A stretch of DNA of 64,000 bases from VGKP01 sp964647695 (GCA_964647695.1 CAZYIS010000001.1:74014-138013); one strand, 5' to 3'. Positions 42,486 through 51,112 are shown, counted from the first letter of the stretch. The notes: generated from the sequence alone by a model not told the origin. A program made the numbers and translations.

Positions 42486-42682
42486 TGGCACTAATTAGAA
42501 AATCAGACATTGCAAAAATGGATGCTAAGCAAAGAAAAGAAAAATTAGCAGAATTAAAAATAGAATTAATCAAAGGTAGCGTCGCTGCCAATAGACAAAA
42601 TGCTAAAACCAAAGAGATTAAAAGAGCCATTTCGCGCATATTAACTATCAACAATAAGGTTGAGGAGGTCAAGACTAAATAA
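42485..42682 (+). CDS. rpl29: Ribosomal protein uL29
   Basis: 65 aa two-helix protein at the tunnel exit (MDAKQRKEKLAELKIELIKG, then KEIKRAISRILTINN). AGGAG in the uS3 tail precedes its ATG. Its TAA overlaps the ATG of the eIF1-like gene. Confidence 0.94.
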   Translation: MALIRKSDIAKMDAKQRKEKLAELKIELIKGSVAANRQNAKTKEIKRAISRILTINNKVEEVKTK

Positions 42683-42981
42683 TGGACATAGATCCAAGAC
42701 TCGGTTTGCCCAACACATCCAACACTTTCGATGAGATTGCCAAGGGAGAACAGAAAATAACTGTTTCCACCGTCGCTAGACGCTTCGGCAAGATTACCAC
42801 TCTCGTTTCAGGTTTCGACCCTGGATTCGATATCAAAGGTACTGCAAAACATCTTAAGGAAAAACTTGCATGTGGAGGAACAGTCAAGGATGGCATTATC
42901 GAACTTCAAGGTAATCACAAAAAGAACGTCAAGGCCGTATTGGTAAGCCTTGGATTCCAAGAAGATTCAATTTCAGATTAA
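42682..42981 (+). CDS. sui1: Translation initiation factor eIF1/SUI1
   Basis: 99 aa start-codon selection factor. The SUI1 core is visible: RRFGKITTLVSGFDPGFDIK, LKEKLACGGTVKDGIIELQG and VKAVLVSLGF. The N-terminal part (DPRLGLPNTSNTFDEI) is the archaeal form. GAGGAGGT lies about 12 nt upstream, inside uL29. In many archaea an RNase P protein gene follows here; it is absent and uS17 comes next. Confidence 0.95.
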   Translation: MDIDPRLGLPNTSNTFDEIAKGEQKITVSTVARRFGKITTLVSGFDPGFDIKGTAKHLKEKLACGGTVKDGIIELQGNHKKNVKAVLVSLGFQEDSISD

Positions 42982-42982
42982 C

Positions 42983-43300
42983 ATGGCAAAAGAAACAAAA
43001 ACAAAAGTAAAGAATGACGCTAAGCAAGTCAAATACTCAGTTGGAACCAGAGGAAGAACTTTCGAAGGTTATGTAATTAAAAAATTCCCTGGAAGAGTAG
43101 TTATCGAATATGAAAGAACAGTTTTCGTTTACAAGTATGAAAGATACTATAAAAAGAAATCCAGAATTCACGCAAGACTTCCTGCAACCATCGACGTAAA
43201 TATCGGAGATTATATCAAAGTACAGGAATGCAGACCTCTTAGTAAAATAATTCACGCTGTCGTTATCGGAAAAGTAAGATCTGCGGAGGTCAAAAAATGA
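42983..43300 (+). CDS. rps17: Ribosomal protein uS17
   Basis: 105 aa from the ATG at 42983 (MAKETKTKVK), 1 bp after the eIF1 stop. The longer frame from 42950 would overlap eIF1 by 32 bp and add 11 atypical residues. The core FEGYVIKKFPGRVVIEYERT, YERYYKKKSRIHARLPA and GDYIKVQECRPLSK is standard. GGAGGT near its end serves uL14. Confidence 0.95.
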   Translation: MAKETKTKVKNDAKQVKYSVGTRGRTFEGYVIKKFPGRVVIEYERTVFVYKYERYYKKKSRIHARLPATIDVNIGDYIKVQECRPLSKIIHAVVIGKVRSAEVKK

Positions 43301-43698
43301 AAGCAATTTCAGCCACAGTAACAAGAGGATTAAATCTTGGAGCAAAGGTTCATGCCGCAGATAACTCTGGAGCAAGAATTGTAAAAATAGTTGGAGTAAA
43401 ACATGGTAAATCTAAGAAAGGAAGACAACAATATGCAAAGGTTGGAGACTGGGTTAAAGTTTCAGTTAGAGCTGGAAAACCAGAAATGAGAGGACAAGTA
43501 TTCGATGCAGTCGTTATCAGACAAAAGAAATCCTACAAAAGAATTACTGGAGAAAGAGTATGTTTTGAAGACAATGCCGTCGCTCTTTTGAAAGATGAAA
43601 AAGGAAATCCAAAAGGAACAATAATCAAAGGCCCAGTTGCCAGAGAAATTATGGAAAGATGGAAGGAGGTTGCTAAATTAGCACAATTCGTATTATGA
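43297..43698 (+). CDS. rpl14: Ribosomal protein uL14
   Basis: 133 aa interface protein. Family marks: ATVTRGLNLGAKVHAADNSG, ARIVKIVGVKHGKSKKGR, VGDWVKVSVRAGKPEMRG, VIRQKKSYKR. It overlaps uS17 by 4 bp, with a good GGAGGT ribosome binding site 8 nt before the ATG. Confidence 0.97.
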   Translation: MKAISATVTRGLNLGAKVHAADNSGARIVKIVGVKHGKSKKGRQQYAKVGDWVKVSVRAGKPEMRGQVFDAVVIRQKKSYKRITGERVCFEDNAVALLKDEKGNPKGTIIKGPVAREIMERWKEVAKLAQFVL

Positions 43699-44174
43699 AA
43701 AACGATTTTTCAACATCTTGGATATCCAGTAGACAAAGAAGAAAGCAACATAAATATTTACATAATGCACCATTACATTTGAGGCATAAGTTTTTAAGTG
43801 CTCATTTGTCAAAAGATTTAAGGATTAAGTATGGCAAGAGGAATCTTCCCCTTAGGACAGGGGATGAAGTGCTTGTTATGCGTGGCTCCTTTGCTGACAA
43901 AAAAGCCAAAGTAACTTCTGTAAATGTAACTGATTCTAGCGTAACTCTCGACGGAATTCAGAGAACTAAGAAAGATGGAACAAAAGTAAATGTTTCATTC
44001 CACCCAAGTACATTACAAATTCTTAATCTTGTTTTAGATGACAAGCAAAGAGTTGCTGCTCTAGAAAGAAAAGCTACTCCTAAAACTGAAAAGAAAACAA
44101 TTACAAAAGTAGCAAAAACAGAAGTAAAGTCCACAAAATCAAAACCAAAGGAAAATAAAAATGCATCAAACTAG
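43695..44174 (+). CDS. rpl24: Ribosomal protein uL24 with Lys-rich C-terminal tail
   Basis: 159 aa. The archaeal/eukaryotic uL24 core is residues 1-110 (SSRQRRKQHKYLHNAPLHLR, KFLSAHLSKDLRIKYGKRNL, GDEVLVMRGSFADKKAKV). About 45 residues of Lys/Thr-rich tail follow. It overlaps uL14 by 4 bp and eS4 by 14 bp. Confidence 0.95.
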   Translation: MKNDFSTSWISSRQRRKQHKYLHNAPLHLRHKFLSAHLSKDLRIKYGKRNLPLRTGDEVLVMRGSFADKKAKVTSVNVTDSSVTLDGIQRTKKDGTKVNVSFHPSTLQILNLVLDDKQRVAALERKATPKTEKKTITKVAKTEVKSTKSKPKENKNASN

Positions 44175-44781
44175 AAGAGATTCAAGTACCAATTTACCCA
44201 TAACAAGAAAGGGAACAAAATACATAGCAAGAGCTTCTCATCATTTGTATAATTCAGTTCCGGTAGTTATTGCAGTTAGAGATATGCTAAAAATTGCAAA
44301 GAATGCAAAAGAAGTAAAAGAAATGATTAAAAATAAATCTCTTAAAATTAATGGAAGAGTTGTAACTGATTACAGAGAAAGTCTTTTACTTTTCAATATA
44401 CTTGAAGCTGACAAAACCTATGAACTTTCCCTATTACCTACTAAGAAATTTGTTTTTGTTCCAGTAAATTATAAAAATTTAAGATTATGCAAAGTAGTTA
44501 ATAAAAGATTATTGGCTAAAGGTGCAGTCCAATTGAATCTACACGATGGTTCAAATGTTATTTCTAAAGAAAAAATTAATGTTCAAGATTCTGTTTACCT
44601 AGATTTCGAAGGAAAAGTAAAGAAAACTGCAACCGTTGAAAAAGATAAACAAGTTTTTGTTATGTCTGGAAAATATGCAGGAAACATGGTTAAAGTTTCA
44701 GCCATTGATGGAAACAAAGTTACAATCAAAACCAAGGAGGTTTCAGCCGAAATACCAATTTCAGCCGTAGCAGCCATATGA
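44161..44781 (+). CDS. rps4e: Ribosomal protein eS4
   Basis: 206 aa. The archaeal/eukaryotic-specific eS4 has an S4-type RNA-binding segment (VVIAVRDMLKIAKNAKEVKE, KSLKINGRVVTDYRESLLLF) and a KOW-like C-terminal part (VFVMSGKYAGNMVKVSAIDG). It starts MHQTRRDSSTNLPITRKGTK, a usual archaeal opening. It overlaps uL24 by 14 bp and uL5 by 4 bp. Confidence 0.95.
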   Translation: MHQTRRDSSTNLPITRKGTKYIARASHHLYNSVPVVIAVRDMLKIAKNAKEVKEMIKNKSLKINGRVVTDYRESLLLFNILEADKTYELSLLPTKKFVFVPVNYKNLRLCKVVNKRLLAKGAVQLNLHDGSNVISKEKINVQDSVYLDFEGKVKKTATVEKDKQVFVMSGKYAGNMVKVSAIDGNKVTIKTKEVSAEIPISAVAAI

Positions 44782-45326
44782 AATCCTCAACCACTAAAAC
44801 CGTTGTCAAAAAAGAAAAATCTTCAGTTGAAAATGTAATGAAAAAAGTCAAACTTGAAAAAGTTGTACTAAGTGCTGGAGCCGTTGGAGATGATCTTGCC
44901 AAATCCAAGAAATTATTAGAATTAATTTCTGCTGGAAAAGCTCAAATGGTTCAATCCCATAAAAGAATTCCTGATTTCGGAGTTAGACCTGGACTTGAAG
45001 TAGGCACAAGGATAACTTTAAGAGGCAAAAAAGCACTTGATCTGTTGAGAAGATTACTTGGAGCTATTGATAATAAGCTAAAGGCTAAACAAATTGCCGA
45101 CGGTCATTTTTCATTCGGAATAGAAGAATATATTGAAATTCCAGGAATGGAATATCACAGAGATATCGGAATCAGAGGATTAAATATCACTGCTGTTTTC
45201 ATAAGATCTGGAACTAGAGTGAAACTTAAGAAAATCAAGAGAGGAAAATTCCCTAAGAGACAGCAAGTAACCAAGGCAGAAATACTCAAATACATGGAGG
45301 ATGTGTTCAAAACACAATTCAAATAA
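44778..45326 (+). CDS. rpl5: Ribosomal protein uL5
   Basis: 182 aa 5S rRNA-binding protein. Recognised by KVVLSAGAVGDDLAKSKKLL, PDFGVRPGLEVGTRITLRGK, FSFGIEEYIEIPGMEYHRDI and RGLNITAVF. The first 15 residues are a Lys/Ser-rich extension. It overlaps eS4 by 4 bp; uS14 follows. Confidence 0.96.
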   Translation: MKSSTTKTVVKKEKSSVENVMKKVKLEKVVLSAGAVGDDLAKSKKLLELISAGKAQMVQSHKRIPDFGVRPGLEVGTRITLRGKKALDLLRRLLGAIDNKLKAKQIADGHFSFGIEEYIEIPGMEYHRDIGIRGLNITAVFIRSGTRVKLKKIKRGKFPKRQQVTKAEILKYMEDVFKTQFK

Positions 45327-45327
45327 A

Positions 45328-45558
45328 ATGACAGCAAGCGATCATAACAAAGTAGCAAAGCAATTGAAAGGAAAGCCAGCAGTGCTTAAAAAATTCCTTG
45401 CTCACAATAAACCAAAAGATAGAAAAATGGGAATTGCCGCAAGAAAATGCGAAAGATGTGGAAGATTTGGAGCCCATCTAAAACAATATAATCTAAATTT
45501 ATGCAGACAATGCTTCAGGGAAATCGCTGAAGAAATTGGCTTCAAAAAATATAGTTAG
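45328..45558 (+). CDS. rps14: Ribosomal protein uS14 (zinc-binding form)
   Basis: 76 aa from the ATG at 45328, one base after the uL5 stop; an upstream in-frame ATG at 45301 would overlap uL5 and add nine unusual residues. The zinc ribbon CERCGRFG...CRQCF is intact and the C-terminus REIAEEIGFKKYS is typical. A longer N-terminal part (about 30 residues, KPAVLKKFLAHNKPKDRK) precedes the zinc site. Confidence 0.95.
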   Translation: MTASDHNKVAKQLKGKPAVLKKFLAHNKPKDRKMGIAARKCERCGRFGAHLKQYNLNLCRQCFREIAEEIGFKKYS

Positions 45559-45567
45559 GAGAAAAAA

Positions 45568-45942
45568 ATGTCACAAGATATCGTAGCAGACACGCTAAAC
45601 AACATAATGAACGCCACCAGGGCAAAAAAGAAAACCATAGTAGTAATCAAGCATTCAAAACTATTGCTTTCAGTTCTAGCCATCGCTAAATTAAAGGGAT
45701 ACATTAAAAATTACAAAGTAGATGGAACAAAGTTATCCATAGATATTGGAAATATTAACGGTTGTTCTGCTATTAAACCTCGTTTCATGGTTCAGGTAGA
45801 AGAAATTGAAAAATATGAAAAGAGATATCTTCCTGCCAAAGATCTAGGAATAATTATCATTTCAACTTCTCAAGGTTTGATGACTCATCAAACTGCTCAA
45901 GATAAACATATCGGAGGAAGCTTAATTGCTTACATGTTCTAA
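45568..45942 (+). CDS. rps8: Ribosomal protein uS8
   Basis: 124 aa 16S-binding protein. The archaeal pattern is clear: ADTLNNIMNATRAKKKTIVV, SVLAIAKLKGYIKNYKV, AIKPRFMVQVEEIEKYEKRY and the C-terminal IISTSQGLMTHQTAQDKHIGGSL region (cited in parts). AGGAGAAAAAA precedes its ATG, giving a clear ribosome binding site. Confidence 0.96.
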   Translation: MSQDIVADTLNNIMNATRAKKKTIVVIKHSKLLLSVLAIAKLKGYIKNYKVDGTKLSIDIGNINGCSAIKPRFMVQVEEIEKYEKRYLPAKDLGIIIISTSQGLMTHQTAQDKHIGGSLIAYMF

Positions 45943-45943
45943 T

Positions 45944-46495
45944 ATGAAAAAACCAATGTCCGAAGAATTGCAAATTCCATCTGGAGCAAAAGTAAGTTAC
46001 AATGGAGAAACATTCCTAGTTTCCAAATCCGGAGTAGAATTAAAAAGAAAAATAGATGTTCCAAGTATAAAAATCGAAGTAAAGGGAGATAAAATATTAC
46101 TTTCAACCGATAAGGGAAATAAAAACGAATTCAAATATATTAAATCAACCATTGCCCACCTGAAGAATCTTTTCAAAGGTCTAGATCAAAAATTCGTTTA
46201 CAAACTAGAAGCCTGTAACGTTCATTTCCCTATGACTCTTAAGCTAGATTCTGGAAATTTAGTTATAACTAATTTCCTAGGAGAAAAAGTTCCAAGAAAA
46301 GCAAAAATCCTATCCCATGTTGATGTGGATCTTAAGGGAGCAAAGATAACCGTTTCATCCCATGATTTCGAAGCTGCTGGAGAAACTGCAACCAATATTG
46401 AAAAAGCAACAAAAATTAAAAATAGAGACAGAAGAATTTTCCAAGATGGTATATTTATCGTCGAAAAACCAGTTAGAGGTACTGTCGCCCAATGA
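45944..46495 (+). CDS. rpl6: Ribosomal protein uL6
   Basis: 183 aa from the ATG at 45944, one base after the uS8 stop; the frame from 45926 would lie inside uS8. Two tandem uL6 domains are visible, with IKSTIAHLKNLFKGLDQKFV, the conserved HFPMTLKL and NFLGEKVPRKAK, and a C-terminal RDRRIFQDGIFIVEKP. It overlaps eL32 by 4 bp. Confidence 0.95.
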   Translation: MKKPMSEELQIPSGAKVSYNGETFLVSKSGVELKRKIDVPSIKIEVKGDKILLSTDKGNKNEFKYIKSTIAHLKNLFKGLDQKFVYKLEACNVHFPMTLKLDSGNLVITNFLGEKVPRKAKILSHVDVDLKGAKITVSSHDFEAAGETATNIEKATKIKNRDRRIFQDGIFIVEKPVRGTVAQ

Positions 46496-46842
46496 GTAAA
46501 AGATTTGTAAGAGTTGATACCCACAGATTATTGAAACTAGGTAAAGGTAGACCTAAGCTTCAGAAATGGAGAAGACCTAAAGGAAAGCATAATAAAACAA
46601 GATTGAAGAGATTCGGATATCCAATTCAAGTTGAAATCGGATTCGGAAGTCCAAGAAAAGATGCAGGAAAAGTTGATGGTCTTTATCCAATGCTAATAGA
46701 AAATATGGCTGATATTGCAAAATTAACTAAAAATAATATTGCCATCATATCTAGAAATATTGGAGCAAAAAAGAAAATGTCAATAATTAAAAAGCTTGAT
46801 GAAATGAAAATAAAGATCCAGAACATCGGAGGCAAAAAATGA
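46492..46842 (+). CDS. rpl32e: Ribosomal protein eL32
   Basis: 116 aa archaeal/eukaryotic-specific protein. Core: VRVDTHRLLKLGKGRPKLQK, WRRPKGKHNKTRLKR, VEIGFGSPRKDAGKVDGLYP. The N-terminal extension seen in some archaea is absent. It overlaps uL6 and eL19 by 4 bp each. Confidence 0.95.
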   Translation: MSKRFVRVDTHRLLKLGKGRPKLQKWRRPKGKHNKTRLKRFGYPIQVEIGFGSPRKDAGKVDGLYPMLIENMADIAKLTKNNIAIISRNIGAKKKMSIIKKLDEMKIKIQNIGGKK

Positions 46843-47243
46843 ACTTATCAAAGAAAAAAATATTAGCAGCAAAAGCCCTTGGAGTTGGCAAAGCTAGAAT
46901 TATTCTTAACACCGAAAGAATTGCTGAAATAAAAGAAGCAATTACTAGACAAGATATAAAAGATCTTGCCGCAGCAGGAGCCATAACCGTTAGACCTGTT
47001 TCCGGAAGAAGAACCATCGTAAAAAGAAAGACCAGAAGAAGATTTGGTAGCATAAGAAAGAAAATTAATAATAACAAGAGAGAGTATATGAATCAAACAA
47101 GAAAGCTAAGGGCCTATATTCAAGAATTAAGAAAGCATGAAACCATCAGCGAAGAGAAATATTGGGCATTGAGAAAGCAAATAAGAGCAAGATTATTCAA
47201 AAGTAAAGCTCATCTTAAAGAGCAGCTAGGAGCTAAAGCATGA
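46839..47243 (+). CDS. rpl19e: Ribosomal protein eL19
   Basis: 134 aa, mostly helical and basic. MNLSKKKILAAKALGVGKAR, then RQDIKDLAAAGAITVRPVSG and the Arg/Lys-rich RRTIVKRKTRRRFGSIRKKI are diagnostic. GGAGGCAAAAA precedes the ATG. Overlaps of 4 bp on both sides. Confidence 0.95.
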   Translation: MNLSKKKILAAKALGVGKARIILNTERIAEIKEAITRQDIKDLAAAGAITVRPVSGRRTIVKRKTRRRFGSIRKKINNNKREYMNQTRKLRAYIQELRKHETISEEKYWALRKQIRARLFKSKAHLKEQLGAKA

Positions 47244-47713
47244 AATCCCTAAGACAAAGAAGATTATCTGCAAAAACAGATTATAGATCAAGATTAGCAT
47301 TGCTTAAATCTGGAAAGCCAAGATTAGTGGTAAGAAAAACCAATAGATACATGATTGCTCAAATAATTTCATCCGACGTAGCTCAAGATAAAGTTGTTAT
47401 TGGATTTACATCTAAGGATTTAATTGGAAAAGGATGGCCAAAAGAAAAAGCTGGAAGTTTGAAGAGTTTAACTGCCTGCTATTTACTGGGATTAATGCTA
47501 GGAAATGCTGCTAAAGCAAAAACCAAAGAAGCAATTCTTGATCTTGGAATGTACAGAAATATTCAAAAGTCAAGGTTATACTGTGTTCTAAAGGGAGCTG
47601 TAGATTCAGGATTAAAGATACCTCATAATGAAACAAAACTTCCAACCCTTGAAGAAATAAACAAGAAAGAAGATCTAAAAACCATATTCAATAAAATGAA
47701 GGATAAATTATAA
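47240..47713 (+). CDS. rpl18: Ribosomal protein uL18
   Basis: 157 aa 5S rRNA-binding protein in its archaeal form: RRRLSAKTDYRSRLALLKSG, KPRLVVRKTNRYMIAQIISS, the ACYLLGLMLGNAAKAK helix, and a C-terminal SRLYCVLKGAVDSGLKIPHN segment. One-base overlap with uS5 (TAATG). Confidence 0.95.
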   Translation: MKSLRQRRLSAKTDYRSRLALLKSGKPRLVVRKTNRYMIAQIISSDVAQDKVVIGFTSKDLIGKGWPKEKAGSLKSLTACYLLGLMLGNAAKAKTKEAILDLGMYRNIQKSRLYCVLKGAVDSGLKIPHNETKLPTLEEINKKEDLKTIFNKMKDKL

Positions 47714-48552
47714 TGGCTGAAAAAGAAACAAAAAACAGATTGAAGGATCTAATTGAACCAGTTCCAGAAGAAATTACCAAATTGGAAAAGGCAGAAGCAG
47801 AATTAAAAGCAAATGAAGAACCTGAAGCAGAATTACCTGCAGCAGAAGTAGATGAAAGAATCAAAAGATTAGAAAGAAGAGAAAACAGAGAAGCAGAAGA
47901 ACTTAAGAGATCCATTGCTGCCTGGGTTCCAAAGACAAAGCTAGGTAAATTAGTAAAGTCCGGAGAAATAAAGAATATAGATGAAATAATTAATTCTGAT
48001 CAAAAAATATTGGAAGCTGAAATGGTAGATTCTTTAATTCCATTACAATCTGATTTACTTTTGGTCGGTCAATCCAAGGGAAAGTTTGGAGGTGGAAAGA
48101 GAAGAGCCTGGAGACAAACCCAAAGAAAAACCATGGAAGGAAATGTAGTTACATTCTCCTGCGTAGCTGTTGTTGGAGATAAAAATGGTCACGTTGGAGT
48201 CGGTATTGGCAAAGCAAAAGAAACTCTTCCATCCAGAGCAAAAGCATTAAGAAATGCAAGACTAGAAGTTATTAAAATTACTAGAGGTTTTGAAACCCAA
48301 GAAGAAAAAGGAAATAATCCTCACACCATCCCATTCGTAGTTGAAGGAAAATGTGGATCCGTAAGAATCAAACTAATGCCTGCCCCAAGAGGAACTGGAC
48401 TAGTAATCAGCGATGAAGGTAAAAAAATATTAAGATTAGCTGGAATCGACGATATATATTCTGTTTCCACTGGCCAAACAAGAACCACATTTAATGTTGC
48501 TCAAGCAATAATAGATGCACTTAAAAAGACCAATGTTGAGGTGTTGAAATGA
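47713..48552 (+). CDS. rps5: Ribosomal protein uS5 with acidic N-terminal extension
   Basis: 279 aa, longer than the usual 200-220. Residues 1-65 form a Glu/Ala/Lys-rich extension. The archaeal N-terminal element SIAAWVPKTKLGKLVKSG follows, then the dsRBD-like domain (RKTMEGNVVTFSCVAVVGDK, GHVGVGIGKAKE) and the C-terminal domain (KLMPAPRGTGLVI, IYSVSTGQTRTTFN). Overlaps uL30 by 4 bp. Confidence 0.95.
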   Translation: MAEKETKNRLKDLIEPVPEEITKLEKAEAELKANEEPEAELPAAEVDERIKRLERRENREAEELKRSIAAWVPKTKLGKLVKSGEIKNIDEIINSDQKILEAEMVDSLIPLQSDLLLVGQSKGKFGGGKRRAWRQTQRKTMEGNVVTFSCVAVVGDKNGHVGVGIGKAKETLPSRAKALRNARLEVIKITRGFETQEEKGNNPHTIPFVVEGKCGSVRIKLMPAPRGTGLVISDEGKKILRLAGIDDIYSVSTGQTRTTFNVAQAIIDALKKTNVEVLK

Positions 48553-48965
48553 TATTAGTAATTAGAATCTCCGGTATGGTAGAAATTCCAAAGAATGTCC
48601 AACTAACTCTTGACAGAATGAGACTTAGAAGAAAATATTCTGCAATTCTATTAAGAGAATCTGCTGAAACCATGACCCTATTACAATCCGTAAGAAACTT
48701 TGTTGCCTTTGGAGATGTAACTGACGAAACTCTTACCATGTTAATTGAAAAGAGAGCAGAATCATCCGATGGTAAAAAGATTGATGCCAAAGCAGTTGTT
48801 GCTGGTTTGAAAAATAAAGATTTAGCTGACCTTGGAATTAAGCCATTCATAAGATTACATTCACCTAGAGGTGGAATCAATTCAAAACTACACTTCCCAT
48901 TAAAAGATGGAGTTCTTGGAGATAATAAGGCTAAGATCAATGACCTGGTCAGGAGAATGTTATAA
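48549..48965 (+). CDS. rpl30: Ribosomal protein uL30
   Basis: 138 aa archaeal-type uL30: MILVIRISGMVEIPKNVQLT, LDRMRLRRKYSAILL, FRLHSPRGG-like IRLHSPRGGINSKLHFPLKD near the end. It overlaps the small zinc-ribbon gene by one base, which separates it from uL15. Confidence 0.95.
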   Translation: MILVIRISGMVEIPKNVQLTLDRMRLRRKYSAILLRESAETMTLLQSVRNFVAFGDVTDETLTMLIEKRAESSDGKKIDAKAVVAGLKNKDLADLGIKPFIRLHSPRGGINSKLHFPLKDGVLGDNKAKINDLVRRML

Positions 48966-49207
48966 TGTCCAGTGCTGAATTAATGTGGGAATGTGCCTGC
49001 GGTCATACCGAATATTCTTCCGTTGAACCTGAAGAATGTATTAAATGCGGAAATCTAAGTAACTTTATGCAAATGCCAGAAGAAATCGTTGATGAAAGAG
49101 AAAAAGAAATGTCCGAAGAAGCTATGCAAGCACCAATTAAAAAAGCAAAATCTTCCGCAAAAAAAATCAAAGCAAAATCCACAAAATCCAAAAGGAGTAA
49201 AAAATGA
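48965..49207 (+). CDS. Small zinc-ribbon protein between uL30 and uL15
   Basis: 80 aa. Two metal-binding pairs, CACGH (Cys11, Cys13) and CIKCG (Cys25, Cys28), form a rubredoxin-like zinc ribbon preceded by MWE. A Glu-rich helix follows, then a Lys/Ser tail resembling ribosomal-protein tails (KIKAKSTKSKRSKK). It is coupled to uL30 (TAATG) and overlaps uL15 by 4 bp. Archaeal operons usually go from uL30 to uL15 directly. It could be a lineage-specific ribosomal protein or assembly factor. Confidence 0.78.
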   Translation: MSSAELMWECACGHTEYSSVEPEECIKCGNLSNFMQMPEEIVDEREKEMSEEAMQAPIKKAKSSAKKIKAKSTKSKRSKK

Positions 49208-49695
49208 AATTAGTAAGAAGAAGAAAGTCTGGAAGATATAGAGGAGCAGCATCCACTGCCAGAAGAGGAAAGAAAAATAGAACCAGAGCATCCGGATCCC
49301 AGGGAGGAGTAGGTATGGCTGGAACAGGAAAGAGAGGAGACCAGAAAAAAACTCTAGTAATCAAATTAACCGGCGGAAATAATTATTTCGGTAAGGATAG
49401 AACTCTAAGAAGAGGAAATCCTAAAGTAAAATTGGATATAATTAATCTTTCAGAAATAGAAACCAAATATGCATCTAAAAAAGAAGCAGATCTTACAGGT
49501 TACAAAATCCTAGGCGAAGGAGAACTTAAGTCCAAATTGAAAATAAAAGCATCGGCTGCTTCTGCTTCAGCTCAGGAAAAAATTGAATCCTCTGGAAGCA
49601 CCTTAGAATTATTAGAAAATACCTCCGATAAAGAAAAAGGAAAGGCCCAATCAAAAGCAGATTTAAAAAAAGAAGATAAAAAACCTGCAAACTAA
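49204..49695 (+). CDS. rpl15: Ribosomal protein uL15 with Lys/Glu-rich tail
   Basis: 163 aa. The N-terminal glycine-rich basic region (MKLVRRRKSGRYRGAASTAR, SGSQGGVGMAGTGKRGDQKK) is typical. The central domain NPKVKLDIINLSEIETKY and GYKILGEGELKSKLKIKA follow, then about 45 residues of Ser/Lys/Glu tail. It is the last gene of the ribosomal block; a T8 tract and the secY promoter follow. Confidence 0.95.
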   Translation: MKLVRRRKSGRYRGAASTARRGKKNRTRASGSQGGVGMAGTGKRGDQKKTLVIKLTGGNNYFGKDRTLRRGNPKVKLDIINLSEIETKYASKKEADLTGYKILGEGELKSKLKIKASAASASAQEKIESSGSTLELLENTSDKEKGKAQSKADLKKEDKKPAN

Positions 49696-49697
49696 GG

Positions 49698-49706
49698 TTT
49701 AAAAAC
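49698..49706 (+). promoter_or_regulatory. TATA box for secY
   Basis: TTTAAAAAC is centred 25 bp before the secY ATG at 49727, so secY has its own leaderless promoter although it follows the ribosomal operon. Confidence 0.55.
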
Positions 49707-49709
49707 TTC

Positions 49710-49717
49710 TTTTTTTT
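49710..49717 (+). terminator. T8 tract after uL15
   Basis: Eight T between the uL15 stop and secY, a likely U-rich termination site for the 12-kb ribosomal transcript, placed inside the secY promoter region. Confidence 0.45.
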
Positions 49718-49726
49718 CTTAACAAT

Positions 49727-51112
49727 ATGAACCTGAAGGCAATTTTACACAATCTTCCTGAGGTTAAACATCCAGTTGAAAAAAAACTAGGGTTTAATCA
49801 AAAAGCAAAGTGGACAATTATAATTTTAGCAGCATTTTTTATTCTAGCAAACATTCCACTCTATGGTCTTGGTGCAAATGCATTGCAAAGATTTGAATAT
49901 CTGGCAATTATTCTAGGAACTGATTTCGGTAGCCTAATCTCTCTAGGTATTGGTCCAATTGTTATGGCATCCATCATTCTACAGCTACTGGTAGGTTCCG
50001 GAATATTAAGAATTGATACCAATACTTCCGACGGTAAAAAATATTTCCAAGGACTGCAAAAATTACTGGTTCTATTCTTCATATTATTTGAAGCCATGGT
50101 CTATGTACTCATGGGAGGTCTTGCTGCAGTTCCAGGCTACACTCTGATAGTAATATTACAATTGGTCTTAGGTGGTTTAGCCATCATGTTCATGGATGAA
50201 GTTACCACCAAGTGGGGTTTTGGTTCAGGAGTTTCCATATTCATCGTCGCAGGAGTTGCCTGGAGATTGGTTTCTGGTTTAATTCAATTCGTAGGTCCAA
50301 CCGGAGAAAATTGTTTCAAGGACTTTTCCGGAACTGCCTGTTCTGGTAAATTATTAGTTATTTTACAATCCGTTATCAATGGTGCTCCTAAAGAAGCACT
50401 TGCAGCCATAGCAGTTATTGCAGTCACAGCATTAATATTCCTAGCCGTAGTTTGGGCCCAAAGTCTTAAGGTTGAAATTCCATTATCCTATGAAAGACTT
50501 AGAGGATATTCCATGAAATGGCCACTCGCATTTTTCTATGCATCTAATATTCCAGTTATTCTAACTGCTGCTCTTGTTGCCAATATTCAATTATTTGGAG
50601 GATTATTAGAAAATTCTCTAGGTCATGCAACCATTGTAGGTCATTTCCAAAGTGGTCAGGCAGTTTCAGGTTTAGCCTACTGGCTAGGTTCTAGTAATAT
50701 ATTAGATGCTATTATCAGAGGTAGCCTTCAAACTTCAATGATATTCCAGGCAATTACTCATCTTATATTTTTCATGGCCATATCTGCTCTATTTGCATTC
50801 CTTTGGGTAAAGACTGCCGGAATGGATGAATCAAATCAAGCAAAAAAAATACTTGCATCAGGTCTACAGATTCCAGGATTTAGAAAAGATCAAAGAGTTC
50901 TAGAATCAATATTAAAGAGATATATATTACCATTAACCATCATGGGCGGATTAGCTGTAGGAGCACTATCAGCCATTGCAGACACTCTAGGCGCATTAAC
51001 ATCCGGAACAGCAATCCTACTATCCGTTATGATAATGTATCAACTTTATCAAAACGTTGCCCAACAGCACGCAGTCGATATGCATCCTGCTTTGAAAAAG
51101 ATGACTGCCTAA
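49727..51112 (+). CDS. secY: Protein translocase subunit SecY
   Basis: 461 aa, the ten-helix pore of the Sec translocon. Visible marks: the N-terminal cytoplasmic helix and FILANIPLYGL in TM1, the plug region after it, VMASIILQLLVGSGILRID (TM2), YERLRGYSMKWPLAFFYASN (C5 region, in part) and the IPGFRKDQRVLESILKRYI C-terminal loop. It closes the ribosomal cluster as in other archaea; adk, usually next, is absent here and DUF106 follows two genes on. Confidence 0.96.
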   Translation: MNLKAILHNLPEVKHPVEKKLGFNQKAKWTIIILAAFFILANIPLYGLGANALQRFEYLAIILGTDFGSLISLGIGPIVMASIILQLLVGSGILRIDTNTSDGKKYFQGLQKLLVLFFILFEAMVYVLMGGLAAVPGYTLIVILQLVLGGLAIMFMDEVTTKWGFGSGVSIFIVAGVAWRLVSGLIQFVGPTGENCFKDFSGTACSGKLLVILQSVINGAPKEALAAIAVIAVTALIFLAVVWAQSLKVEIPLSYERLRGYSMKWPLAFFYASNIPVILTAALVANIQLFGGLLENSLGHATIVGHFQSGQAVSGLAYWLGSSNILDAIIRGSLQTSMIFQAITHLIFFMAISALFAFLWVKTAGMDESNQAKKILASGLQIPGFRKDQRVLESILKRYILPLTIMGGLAVGALSAIADTLGALTSGTAILLSVMIMYQLYQNVAQQHAVDMHPALKKMTA

